Positions 55,800 to 64,000 of a stretch of DNA of 64,000 nt are shown here, piece after piece (the first letter of the stretch is position 1; each line of letters opens with the position of its first letter). Below the pieces are notes generated by a model. That model had not been told where the DNA came from. It did not search any database and saw nothing but the letters and a program-made list of their open reading frames with translations. Source of the stretch: Photobacterium lipolyticum (GTDB taxonomy: Bacteria; Pseudomonadota; Gammaproteobacteria; Enterobacterales; Vibrionaceae). A program made the translations under genes and the position numbers. The stretch covers positions 310,001 through 374,000 of the forward strand of contig NZ_PYMC01000001.1 of assembly GCF_003026475.1 (NCBI RefSeq), given 5' to 3'.

Positions 55800-57305
55800 A
55801 TGACGTCAAGAATACCGTTTTACTTTTTAATTTCGTTGCTCGTCATTGCTGGTGTTGCGCTAAGCCAATACCGTCATGATGTTTACGGTGTGCCGTGGAC
55901 CCCCGGCGAAGAACGTGCGCTTTGGGAACTGGAAGCACGTATCGAGTTTGATGCTATTGGTGATCCGGTTAAAATCTCGATGGCTGCCCCTGAAACACAA
56001 CAGGGATTCACCCTGATCGATGAAAGCACATCCTCTCCGGGTTATGGGGTGGCACTGATCGATACGGATAAAGGTCGTCGGGCTGAATGGTCAATCCGTC
56101 AGGCCACCGGCAAGCAAATCCTCTATTACAAAACCCAAATGTTGGTTGATGATCAAGCAAGCTATCGCGTGATACCACCGAAAGGCGATCCTATCGCCGT
56201 TAGCCTTGACAACCCGCAACAAACTGCAGCCACCGCGCTACTGACTCAGGCGCGTAACCTATCAGCAGACAACCTGACCTTCACTCGCGAGATCATTAAA
56301 CAGTTTAATGATAAGCAGAACCAGAACGCATCGCTGCTGCTTAACAACCTGAGCCGCGAAGATGCCATCATCAGCTTGCTTTCACTTGAAGGGATTCATG
56401 CCCGTCTTGTCGGTGGCCTGCAACTTGAAGATGGGCGCCGCCGCCAAAGCATCAATCTTCTGGTTGAACTCTGGGACGGTCAAAATTGGCAGTTATTCGA
56501 TCCGCAAACAGGTATCGAAGGTAAACCGGAAGATGTTTTAATCTGGAACCAGCAAAGCCATTCATTATTAGATGTCGTCGGTGGCCGCAATTCCAACATC
56601 AGCTTTTCGATCATTGCCCAGGATATTACGCCTCAGCAGGCCACCCGTGAAAAAGTACTGGCCGATGATCTGCTGAATTTCTCGATTCACAGCCTGCCGG
56701 TTGAAGAACAAGCCATGTTTAAAACCATTATGCTGGTGCCAATCGGTGCTTTAGTTGTGGTTTTCCTGCGTATTATCGTCGGCCTGAAAACATCCGGTAC
56801 CTTCATGCCGGTACTGATTGCCGTGGCGTTTGTTCAGACTCAGCTGCTTACCGGTATTCTTGGTTTCTTACTCATCGTCGGCACCGGCTTAATCATTCGA
56901 AGTTATCTGTCTAATTTGAATTTGCTGCTGGTGGCCAGAATATCTGCCGTAATCATCACGGTCATTATGATCATTTCAGTTTTCACCGTTGTAGCCTTTA
57001 AGATCGGTCTGGTAGAAGGCTTGAGCATTACCTTCTTCCCGATGATTATCTTGTCATGGACCATCGAGCGTATGTCGATCCTGTGGGAAGAAGAAGGCGC
57101 GAAAGAAGTCTTGGTTCAAGGCGGTGGTTCACTGCTCACCGCAGTACTGGTCTACCTCGCAATGACCAATGATATAGTACGTCACCTGACCTTTAACTTT
57201 GTTGGTATGCAGCTGATTATCCTAGCTCTGATCTTAATGCTTGGTAACTACACCGGTTATCGCTTAAGTGAATTACGTCGCTTCAAACCACTTGCGGAGG
57301 ACTAA
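55800..57305 (+). CDS. Inactive transglutaminase fused to seven-helix membrane domain
   Basis: 501 residues. An N-terminal helix (about 5-22) is followed by a periplasmic transglutaminase-like fold (about 150-270, SLLSLEGIHARLVGGLQ) and a C-terminal region of about seven hydrophobic helices (about 305-490). The transglutaminase Cys/His/Asp triad is not recognisable at the expected places, consistent with the inactive Transglut_i_TM family. It lies between the protease gene and the ATP-grasp gene and overlaps neither (34 bp and 4 bp gaps). Confidence 0.82.
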   Translation: MTSRIPFYFLISLLVIAGVALSQYRHDVYGVPWTPGEERALWELEARIEFDAIGDPVKISMAAPETQQGFTLIDESTSSPGYGVALIDTDKGRRAEWSIRQATGKQILYYKTQMLVDDQASYRVIPPKGDPIAVSLDNPQQTAATALLTQARNLSADNLTFTREIIKQFNDKQNQNASLLLNNLSREDAIISLLSLEGIHARLVGGLQLEDGRRRQSINLLVELWDGQNWQLFDPQTGIEGKPEDVLIWNQQSHSLLDVVGGRNSNISFSIIAQDITPQQATREKVLADDLLNFSIHSLPVEEQAMFKTIMLVPIGALVVVFLRIIVGLKTSGTFMPVLIAVAFVQTQLLTGILGFLLIVGTGLIIRSYLSNLNLLLVARISAVIITVIMIISVFTVVAFKIGLVEGLSITFFPMIILSWTIERMSILWEEEGAKEVLVQGGGSLLTAVLVYLAMTNDIVRHLTFNFVGMQLIILALILMLGNYTGYRLSELRRFKPLAED

Positions 57306-57308
57306 GCT

Positions 57309-58283
57309 ATGTCACTGTTTTCACAGTTTACCTCTCCGTTCAAGCTTCGTGACCGCGGCATTATGGGAATGAATAAGCGAAACCACAGTTTCATCGGCCG
57401 GTACAATGACCGTAGTCTCTATCCGCTCGTTGATGACAAACTCAAAACGAAGAAAATTGCTCACCGAGCCGGTGCGACGGTTCCCGAACTGATTGGGGTC
57501 ATTCACAGTCAGGCCAACGTAAAAAAAGTTCACGATATGGTCAAAGACTGGCCCGGCTTTGTTATCAAGCCAGCCCAAGGCTCCGGTGGTAAAGGTATTT
57601 TAGTTATCATCAAGCATAAAGATGGTATTTATACCAAACCCTCCGGTGTCGAAATCAATAAACAAGATGTCGAGCGTCATATCACCAATACCCTGGCGGG
57701 ACTCTTCTCTCTGGGAGGAAAGAATGACGTTGCTATGGTTGAAGATCTGATCCAGTTTGATGACGTGTTCGATGGCTTCAGTTATGAAGGTGTGCCAGAC
57801 GTCAGGGTTATCGTTTTTAAAGGCTACCCGGTGATGGCCATGATGCGCTGCTCAACGGCAGCCTCAGACGGGAAGGCCAACCTCCACCAGGGCGCTGTCG
57901 GCGTAGGGATCGATATTGCCACAGGTAAAGCAATCCGAGCCGTACAGTTTGACCACCCTGTTGAACGCCACCCAGACACAGGCAGACTGCTTAGCGAACT
58001 GGCCGTTCCCAATTGGTCTAAATTGTTGACGCTGGCTGCGAGCGCCTGGGAAATGGCAGGGCTCGGCTATATGGGAACCGATATGGTACTTGATAAGGTA
58101 AAAGGGCCAATGGTGCTTGAGCTGAATGCGCGCCCTGGTTTGGCGATACAGATCGCCAACGGATGCGGGCTGTTACCGCGTTTGCACCATATAGAAAACT
58201 TAGGTACGCCAAACACGCCACCAACACCAGCCGAACGAGTGGCCTATGCTGCCGAGCAGTTTGGCGTGAAACCGATGTTCTAA
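57309..58283 (+). CDS. ATP-grasp peptide ligase-like protein
   Basis: 324 residues of the RimK/alpha-L-glutamate ligase-like ATP-grasp fold (PF14397). Visible are the ATP loop VIKPAQGSGGKGILVI (~residue 85) and the metal site VLELNARPGLAIQIAN (~275). It would ligate an amino acid to a carboxylate using ATP in the cytoplasm. It starts four bases after the membrane protein gene, and a terminator follows, closing the three-gene operon. Confidence 0.85.
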   Translation: MSLFSQFTSPFKLRDRGIMGMNKRNHSFIGRYNDRSLYPLVDDKLKTKKIAHRAGATVPELIGVIHSQANVKKVHDMVKDWPGFVIKPAQGSGGKGILVIIKHKDGIYTKPSGVEINKQDVERHITNTLAGLFSLGGKNDVAMVEDLIQFDDVFDGFSYEGVPDVRVIVFKGYPVMAMMRCSTAASDGKANLHQGAVGVGIDIATGKAIRAVQFDHPVERHPDTGRLLSELAVPNWSKLLTLAASAWEMAGLGYMGTDMVLDKVKGPMVLELNARPGLAIQIANGCGLLPRLHHIENLGTPNTPPTPAERVAYAAEQFGVKPMF

Positions 58284-58303
58284 GTTCACCGTCAATTGGC
58301 AAT

Positions 58304-58336
58304 AAAAGCCCTGACATCACTGTCAGGGCTTTTTTA
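58304..58336 (+). terminator. Terminator of the protease/transglutaminase/ATP-grasp operon
   Basis: Stem AAAAGCCCTGACA/TGTCAGGGCTTTT with loop TCAC and T6 tail, 20 bp past the ATP-grasp stop. Confidence 0.9.
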
Positions 58337-58477
58337 TATCAGGCAAGGCAACGAGTGCACATTGCAATTGAAACCCTGTAGCGTCAAATAAATAACTATC
58401 CGATTTTTATTTAGAACTAAAGTTCTGACATCTGAAACCGATAAAGAGGAATCGTAACCAGGAACCTCTTTTATCAA

Positions 58478-58987
58478 ATGCAGATCCACACGTTAGATAA
58501 AGCTATGCTGATCAACGAAGTGCAGCTCGGCAACCAACTCAACCATGCGGTTGAAGGTGGGCGCAGGGCTGATTTCGCGTTGATGCTGGCTATGCTATCG
58601 CCGGATCACCTGGAAAAAAACCCGACCGATGTTCCTCCCGGGCAGGGAAAAACGGAGGCGGAATTACGCGCATATTTTGAATTACCCGATCCGCAGCCGT
58701 TAACCAGCACCGAGAACTGCTACAGAAAAGCGGCGGCCCAAGCCGATGCTTTCCATCAAGGGGGGCTCGCCAGCTCTCAATTTCTTCATGATCTGCAACC
58801 AACGGCATTAACGTTCCCGCCATTAGGCACCAAAGGGATGCCAGAGGAGATATACCATAACCTTTCCGGTCATGAGCGCCGCCGCCTGCCTCCGACTGAA
58901 GATGCAACCATTCAAGCGTCACCACAAGATCTGTATTTATCTCTTATACAATCAAAACGTTATGCCGAGATGTATCAGACAGGGTAA
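58478..58987 (+). CDS. Uncharacterised protein, 169 residues
   Basis: Not recognised. It begins MQIHTLDKAMLINEVQLGNQ and contains ADFALMLAMLSPDHLE and a proline-rich middle; no signal peptide, membrane helix or catalytic motif is seen. The 40 bases before the ATG form a hairpin, AAAGAGG at 58443-58449 with CCTCTTT at 58465-58471, which encloses a possible AGGAA ribosome binding site, so translation might be controlled. Coding is supported by length and balanced composition, not by family. Confidence 0.55.
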   Translation: MQIHTLDKAMLINEVQLGNQLNHAVEGGRRADFALMLAMLSPDHLEKNPTDVPPGQGKTEAELRAYFELPDPQPLTSTENCYRKAAAQADAFHQGGLASSQFLHDLQPTALTFPPLGTKGMPEEIYHNLSGHERRRLPPTEDATIQASPQDLYLSLIQSKRYAEMYQTG

Positions 58988-59198
58988 ATTACACAACAAT
59001 TATTCCTATCTCACACAAATAAATATTTCGTGACCACCGTCATATCTTTGACACAACCAGCAAGTAGCACAGTCACAATTTACTAACATTTAATAACAAA
59101 ACAACACAATATGCGTGCTTTTTCACATTATAACTAATCTGAAAACGTCACTATGACAAGAGTTGTTTCGACGAATCTTATTGGTACGGATGGTGATT

Positions 59199-59888
59199 AT
59201 GAATATCGCGCACTCTGTTATATTAATAACCGCGGCAGGCAGCCCGATGGGGAAAGCTCTTTCGCTTCATTTTGCTTCGCTCGGAGCAAAACTGGCGTTA
59301 GTGGATATTGATGCTGAACGACTAGAGTTGTCTCACCAAGCCTGCCTGGCTATTGGTGGAACGAGTTACCCTTTACTGCTTACTTCACGGAATGAGCAAG
59401 CCATCGCCAGTTTAATGAATGACATTGATAAGCATTATGGCTCGATTAATGTCTTGATTAATTACTGGCTGGGTGCCGATCTGCCAACACTTTTCAGTCC
59501 TTCTTCTGTTGACATGTTTTGCCACTCAATGACTGAAGTGGCAACGACCTTTTTTACCTTTGGCAAACAGGCTGCGAATTATATGCGAGAGCATCATTGT
59601 CAGGGGGTTATTATCAACCTGGCTACCAACCAGCCCGATAGCCAGCATCCAATAGCAGGCTGTTCGAAAGCTGTCATTTCAGGCCTTACACAAAGCTGGG
59701 CCAGAGAATTAGCTGAATTTAATATTCGGGTGGGCGGTGTCGTGCCACTGGTGTTTAACGATGAAGCATCCCACTCACAGAGCACTGTTTTCAGTCAGTC
59801 CCTGCAATACGAAATTGTCCGAAGCGCCGAGTATATTGTGGAAAATGATTACTTCAATGGCCGGATGATAGAAGCAGAGGTGGTATAA
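59199..59888 (+). CDS. Atypical short-chain dehydrogenase/reductase
   Basis: 229 residues with an SDR-type Rossmann start, VILITAAGSPMGKALSLHFA, and ALVDID at the NAD(P) position. The catalytic Tyr of the YxxxK motif is not present: the stretch IAGCSKAVISG keeps the Lys, but Ala stands where Tyr is expected, and NAG is replaced by NYW. It may be inactive or use another mechanism. The frame is open from 59163; the ATG at 59199 follows GGTG at a good distance. It lies beside adhE, convergently. Confidence 0.72.
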   Translation: MNIAHSVILITAAGSPMGKALSLHFASLGAKLALVDIDAERLELSHQACLAIGGTSYPLLLTSRNEQAIASLMNDIDKHYGSINVLINYWLGADLPTLFSPSSVDMFCHSMTEVATTFFTFGKQAANYMREHHCQGVIINLATNQPDSQHPIAGCSKAVISGLTQSWARELAEFNIRVGGVVPLVFNDEASHSQSTVFSQSLQYEIVRSAEYIVENDYFNGRMIEAEVV

Positions 59889-59959
59889 GAGCAGGGTCTA
59901 GGGTCTAGCAGCGAAGCATACTCGAAACTCGCTACTTACTATTTACTACTGATCTAAAA

Positions 59960-59982
59960 AAGCCCGCCAAAGTGGCGGGCTT
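59960..59982 (-). terminator. Terminator of adhE
   Basis: Stem AAGCCCGCCA/TGGCGGGCTT with loop AAG; TTTT follows on the minus strand. It is 43 bp past the adhE stop and also faces the SDR gene. Confidence 0.85.
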
Positions 59983-60024
59983 AATAATTTATGTCAAAAG
60001 AAATGCGCTAGCTATAACAGATGA

Positions 60025-62727
60025 TTATGCTTTAGCTGTTTCTTTCTTTGCTTTAGCTGTCTTTTCAGCAACTACAACGTCTTTTTCAGACTTCTTGATA
60101 ACAGTCGTACCTTCGAACGTTTCACCTTCAACGTACGGAGTACCGTAGTAAGCGGACGTTAGTACTTCTTTCAGCTCGCTGATTAGAGGGTAACGTGGGT
60201 TTGCACCAGTACACTGGTCATCAAACGCTTCAACGGATAGCTCGTCTAGTTTCGCCAGGAAGTCAGACTCTGAAACACCTGCCGCTTGGATAGATAGTGG
60301 AATATCCAAATCACCCTTAAGCTCTTCTAACCAAGTTAGTAGACGCTCAATTTTCTGAGCTGTACGGTCGCCAGCTTGAGACAGACCAAGGTGGTCAGCA
60401 ACTTCTGCATAACGACGACGCGCTTGTGGGCGGTCATACTGAGAGAATGCAGTTTGCTTCGTTGGGTTATCGTTCGCGTTGTAACGTACAACGTTAGAGA
60501 TAAGCAGTGCGTTAGCAAGACCGTGTGGAATGTGGAATTCAGCACCAATCTTGTGAGCCATTGAGTGACACACACCCAGGAAGGCATTCGCAAACGCGAT
60601 ACCAGCGATAGTTGCAGCATTGTGTACTTTCTCACGAGCGATTGGGTCAGCAGCACCATTCGCATAGCTTGAAGGTAGGTATTCTTTAAGCATCTTAAGC
60701 GCTTGAAGAGCCTGACCGTCAGAGTATTCGTTCGCAAGAACAGAAACGTATGCTTCTAGTGCGTGAGTAACTGCATCGTAACCACCGAATGCTGTTAGCG
60801 ACTTAGGCATGTTCATAACCAGGTTCGCATCAACGATAGCCATGTGAGGCGTTAGCTCGTAGTCAGCCAGTGGGTACTTAGCACCAGTCTTGTCGTCGGT
60901 AACAACCGCGAAAGGTGTAACTTCAGAACCCGTACCAGATGTAGTAGTGATACATACAAGCTCAGCTTTCTTACCCATTTTAGGGAACTTGTAGATACGC
61001 TTACGGATGTCCATGAAGCGCATTGCCAGTTCTTCAAATGCTGTTTCTGGGTGCTCGTACATTACCCACATGATCTTCGCGGCATCCATTGGAGAACCAC
61101 CACCAAGAGCAAGAATTACGTCAGGCTGGAAGCTCTTCATTGCTTCAGCGCCTTTCTCAACAACAGATAGCGTTGGATCCGCTTCTACGTCGAAGAACGT
61201 TTGTACTTCGATACCTTGTGCTTTAAGAAGTGATACCACTCCGTCAGCATAACCGTTGTTGAATAGGAAACGGTCCGTTACTAGGAATGCACGCTTCTTA
61301 CCTTCAAGGTCGCTCATTGCAATTGGAAGGCTACCACGACGGAAGTAGATTGATTTTGGTAGTTTGTGCCACAACATATTCTCAGCTCGCTTCGCTACTG
61401 TCTTTTTGTTGATAAGGTGCTTAGGACCTACGTTCTCAGAGATAGAGTTACCACCCCATGAACCACAACCAAGAGTCAGAGAAGGCGCAACGTTGAAGTT
61501 GTAAAGGTCACCGATACCACCGTGAGTCGTCGGGATGTTTACAAGAATACGTGCAGTCTTCATCTTGTCGCCGAAGTACTTGATACGATCCTGATTAACA
61601 TCCTGGTTAGTATACAGGCCAGATGTGTGACCGATACCGCCAATCTCAACCATTGTTACCGCTTGGTCTACCGCGTTCTCAAAAGAAGACGCACGGAACA
61701 TACCCAGTGTAGGAGACAGTTTTTCGTGAGCGAATTCGTCTTCGTACTTAACTTCAACACCTTCACCGATAAGGATCTTAGTGTCAGCAGGTACTTTAAC
61801 GCCTGCTAGTTCAGCGATTTTTGTTGCTGGCTGACCAACGATAGCTGCGTTCAGGTTACCGTCGATTAGCAGAACTTTACGTACTTTGTCCGCTTCTGCT
61901 TTAGACAGCACATAACCGTTGTGAGAAGCAAAACGTGCTTTCACTTCGTCATAGACTTCGTCCATAACGATAACAGCCTGCTCAGAAGCACAAACTACAC
62001 CGTTATCGAACGTTTTAGACATAAGAACAGATGCGACTGCACGCTTAATGTCAGCAGTTTCATCGATAACAACAGGAACGTTACCCGCACCAACACCGAT
62101 AGCTGGTTTACCTGAAGAGTAAGCCGCTTTAACCATACCTGGACCACCAGTCGCAAGGATAAGGTTAATGTCATCGTGCTTCATTAGCGCGTTAGAAAGC
62201 TCAACTGAAGGCTGGTCAATCCAACCGATGATGTCTTTTGGCGCACCAGCCGCAACAGCAGCATCAAGTACAAGCTTAGCTGCATCGTTCGTTGAGTTTT
62301 TAGCACGTGGGTGTGGCGAGAAGATGATTGCGTTACGTGTTTTAAGAGAAATAAGAGATTTGAAGATTGCAGTCGATGTTGGGTTCGTAGTTGGTACGAT
62401 ACCGCAAATGATACCGACTGGTTCTGCGATAGTGAATGTGCCTAGGCTCTCGTCTTCGTCAAGAATGCCACACGTTTTTTCATCTTTGTATTTGTTGTAG
62501 ATAAATTCTGATGCGAAGTGGTTTTTGATAACCTTATCTTCAACAATACCCATACCAGACTCAGCTACAGCTTGTTGAGCTAGAGGAATACGAGCGTTGT
62601 TAGCCGCTAGAGAAGCAGCACGGAAGATTTTGTCAACTTGCTCTTGAGAGAAAGTCGCAAACTCTTTTTGAGCAGCTTTAACGCGGGCAACCATTGCATC
62701 TAGTTCAGCCATATTTGTAACAGGCAT
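60025..62727 (-). CDS. adhE: Bifunctional aldehyde/alcohol dehydrogenase AdhE
   Basis: 900 residues. The N-terminal half is an acetyl-CoA-reducing aldehyde dehydrogenase with catalytic Cys in NGVVCASEQAVIV (~246); the C-terminal half is an iron alcohol dehydrogenase with YDAVTHALEAYVS and CHSMAHKIGAEFHIPHG metal-binding residues. It turns acetyl-CoA into ethanol in fermentation and forms spirosomes in relatives. The Lys/Ala-rich tail (TAKAKKETAKA) is extra. RBS AGGAG. A FNR-like box lies 161 bp upstream, fitting anaerobic induction. Confidence 0.97.
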   Translation of the reverse strand: MPVTNMAELDAMVARVKAAQKEFATFSQEQVDKIFRAASLAANNARIPLAQQAVAESGMGIVEDKVIKNHFASEFIYNKYKDEKTCGILDEDESLGTFTIAEPVGIICGIVPTTNPTSTAIFKSLISLKTRNAIIFSPHPRAKNSTNDAAKLVLDAAVAAGAPKDIIGWIDQPSVELSNALMKHDDINLILATGGPGMVKAAYSSGKPAIGVGAGNVPVVIDETADIKRAVASVLMSKTFDNGVVCASEQAVIVMDEVYDEVKARFASHNGYVLSKAEADKVRKVLLIDGNLNAAIVGQPATKIAELAGVKVPADTKILIGEGVEVKYEDEFAHEKLSPTLGMFRASSFENAVDQAVTMVEIGGIGHTSGLYTNQDVNQDRIKYFGDKMKTARILVNIPTTHGGIGDLYNFNVAPSLTLGCGSWGGNSISENVGPKHLINKKTVAKRAENMLWHKLPKSIYFRRGSLPIAMSDLEGKKRAFLVTDRFLFNNGYADGVVSLLKAQGIEVQTFFDVEADPTLSVVEKGAEAMKSFQPDVILALGGGSPMDAAKIMWVMYEHPETAFEELAMRFMDIRKRIYKFPKMGKKAELVCITTTSGTGSEVTPFAVVTDDKTGAKYPLADYELTPHMAIVDANLVMNMPKSLTAFGGYDAVTHALEAYVSVLANEYSDGQALQALKMLKEYLPSSYANGAADPIAREKVHNAATIAGIAFANAFLGVCHSMAHKIGAEFHIPHGLANALLISNVVRYNANDNPTKQTAFSQYDRPQARRRYAEVADHLGLSQAGDRTAQKIERLLTWLEELKGDLDIPLSIQAAGVSESDFLAKLDELSVEAFDDQCTGANPRYPLISELKEVLTSAYYGTPYVEGETFEGTTVIKKSEKDVVVAEKTAKAKKETAKA

Positions 62728-62867
62728 AGTTAACTCCTAACTTAATATTAAAAACTTTTTAGTAAGGATACGTCTTAAATCCTTTCAAGCGGCAGGAAGG
62801 TAGTGAACACATCCAACAATCCCGCAACACACATGCTTAGTAAATCGCTTTCAAAACTGATTATAAA

Positions 62868-62884
62868 ATTTCACACCGTGAAAT
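62868..62884. promoter_or_regulatory. 7-3-7 palindrome upstream of adhE
   Basis: ATTTCAC-ACC-GTGAAAT, perfectly symmetrical, ending three bases before the FNR-like box. It could be an operator; the protein is unknown. Confidence 0.45.
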
Positions 62885-62887
62885 AAT

Positions 62888-62901
62888 TTGATTTAGATCA
62901 C
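62888..62901 (-). promoter_or_regulatory. FNR-like box upstream of adhE
   Basis: TTGATTTAGATCAC matches TTGAT-N4-ATCAA at nine of ten positions, 161 bp upstream of adhE. Confidence 0.55.
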
Positions 62902-63082
62902 TTGTCATTTAAAAGGAGTAAAAATCGTCAAACCTTGATCTGTAGAAGCCATATTCAACACCTTACAGAGTAAATTTGTGAGCTAGTTACTTGATCCCTC
63001 AGCACGATGTAAATTTTCTTGTCATCACAGGTTGTGAATATTACGTAATAAACTTACATTCATTACAACAAATAACACTAAC

Positions 63083-63098
63083 TGTGAAACTGATCACG
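63083..63098. promoter_or_regulatory. CRP-like site between adhE and the MarC gene
   Basis: TGTGAAACTGATCACG matches TGTGA-N6-TCACA at nine of ten positions. It is 258 bp upstream of the MarC-family start and 356 bp upstream of adhE. Confidence 0.6.
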
Positions 63099-63355
63099 TT
63101 TTTTTAGGCTAATTGACTAATCTTTGATTCACCTTTAACTGGCACGTTGTTCACCCACTAAGAGTAATACAGTCACACGTATATTTACAGCCTATTAACA
63201 CTTTAAAATCCATAAGATTGTTTAGGGTTTGATATAACTATTTTTAATTGGTGGATTTACGTTCTTTAGCTTAAAGTGTCGCCGATGACAGAGGCACTCT
63301 GCTCAGTTCAAGAAGCTATCTTCTTTTTTATCAACGTTTGTCTGATGGTCAAACA

Positions 63356-63994
63356 ATGCAGTCTTTAGAATTCGCCATTTTCCTACAATTTTTCGTCGGT
63401 CTTATCGCAGCAGTAAACCCAATAGGTATCATGCCTATCTTCGTTTCGTTAACTTCGCACATGGGCCAAGAAGAAAGAAACAAAACCGCTGTTACGGCCA
63501 ATATCGCAGTTGCGGTTATTCTGACCGTCTCACTACTCGCAGGACAATTCTTGCTGGATATGTTCAGCATTTCGCTTGATTCATTCCGGGTTGCGGGTGG
63601 TTTGCTACTGCTTACCATCGCCTTCTCGATGATGAGTGGTAAGCTGGGTGAGGATAAACAGAATAAACAAGAAAAATCTGAATCGGCAAGCCGAGAGCAA
63701 ATTGGTGTCGTACCTTTAGCTATGCCTTTGATGGCGGGGCCGGGTGCGATCAGCTCAACCATTGTCTATGGCGCCCGTTTCCCAGGCTTACCAAATACAA
63801 TCGGCATTGCACTCACCATCTGCATTTTTGCGTTTTGTTGCTGGCTGTTATTCCGCGGTGCCCCGATCATAGTGCGTTTTCTTGGTCAAACCGGTATTAA
63901 CGTTATTACACGTATTATGGGCTTAATCCTTGCCGCATTAGGGATCGAGTTTATTGCCACGGGCTTACGGGCCCTGTTCCCTGGATTGGCATAA
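63356..63994 (+). CDS. ychE: MarC/YchE-family inner-membrane protein
   Basis: 212 residues with about six hydrophobic helices. It closely resembles E. coli YchE, which is also next to adhE: FSMMSGKLGEDKQNKQEKSE, then VPLAMPLMAGPGAISSTIV, and TGINVITRIMGLILAALGIEFI. The function of MarC-type proteins is unknown. The frame opens at a TTG at 63338, but the ATG at 63356 (MQSLEFAIF) gives the usual length. Confidence 0.9.
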   Translation: MQSLEFAIFLQFFVGLIAAVNPIGIMPIFVSLTSHMGQEERNKTAVTANIAVAVILTVSLLAGQFLLDMFSISLDSFRVAGGLLLLTIAFSMMSGKLGEDKQNKQEKSESASREQIGVVPLAMPLMAGPGAISSTIVYGARFPGLPNTIGIALTICIFAFCCWLLFRGAPIIVRFLGQTGINVITRIMGLILAALGIEFIATGLRALFPGLA

Positions 63995-64000
63995 CGTCGC

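Larger units (their letters stand above)
62728..63355. other. Control region between divergent adhE and the MarC gene
   Basis: 628 bp without a gene. It contains a palindrome ATTTCACACCGTGAAAT (62868-62884), a FNR-like box (62888-62901) and a CRP-like site (63083-63098). Confidence 0.65.

Noticed and set aside
59895..59950. Repeated GGGTCTA and GCTACT-like words after the SDR gene
   Set aside because: Only short imperfect repeats; no second copy found in the window.

Overview
The window reads as chromosomal DNA of a marine gammaproteobacterium of the Vibrionaceae, most likely Photobacterium or a close relative. This rests on gene order (aspS-yebC-ruvC-ruvA-ruvB next to cydAB-cydX-ybgE-ybgC-tolQRAB-pal-cpoB), on the cmoA-cmoB pair, and on adhE beside a marC/ychE homologue. 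The genus is inference; no rRNA or other marker settles it.

Layout. 1-7 kb: end of a Na+/H+ antiporter, an RNA-methyltransferase-like protein, a pseudouridine synthase, an NSS transporter and cardiolipin synthase. 7.2-20 kb: a LysR regulator and a complete one-pilin tad (Flp pilus) locus in canonical order (flp, tadV, rcpC, rcpA, rcpB, tadZ, tadA, tadB, tadC, tadD, tadE, tadF, tadG), closed by an OmpA-like gene and a terminator. 20-30 kb: an iron alcohol dehydrogenase, a stand-alone ClpC-type unfoldase, a PstS-like/porin/chemoreceptor trio, menB and two tRNA-Ser genes. 30-35.8 kb: alaE and a four-gene respiratory module (octaheme cytochrome, cytochrome b, small periplasmic protein, DUF3373 barrel), bounded by two copies of tRNA-Ser(GGA) that also share promoter-proximal sequence.

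36-50 kb: a YecA-like protein, nadA, then on the minus strand the Tol-Pal envelope operon, ybgC, the cytochrome bd operon (including a 35-residue CydX absent from ordinary ORF calls) and ruvCAB. Between cydA and ruvB lie two perfect FNR boxes and, on the plus strand, a short transcription unit: a -10 box, a GC-rich leader hairpin, a strong RBS, a 24-codon ORF and a terminator. It resembles a small-protein or dual-function RNA gene. 50-64 kb: yebC, aspS, cmoAB, a retropepsin-like/transglutaminase-like/ATP-grasp operon, an uncharacterised protein, an atypical SDR without the usual catalytic Tyr, adhE and a MarC-family membrane protein.

The most interesting items are the 24-codon transcription unit near 47.4 kb, the octaheme module between duplicated tRNA genes, the triple-hairpin intergenic RNA candidate near 21.6 kb, the ClpC-type unfoldase, and regulatory sites readable by eye: FNR at cyd, a LexA box at ruvA closely matching the E. 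coli one, and CRP/FNR-like sites at adhE.
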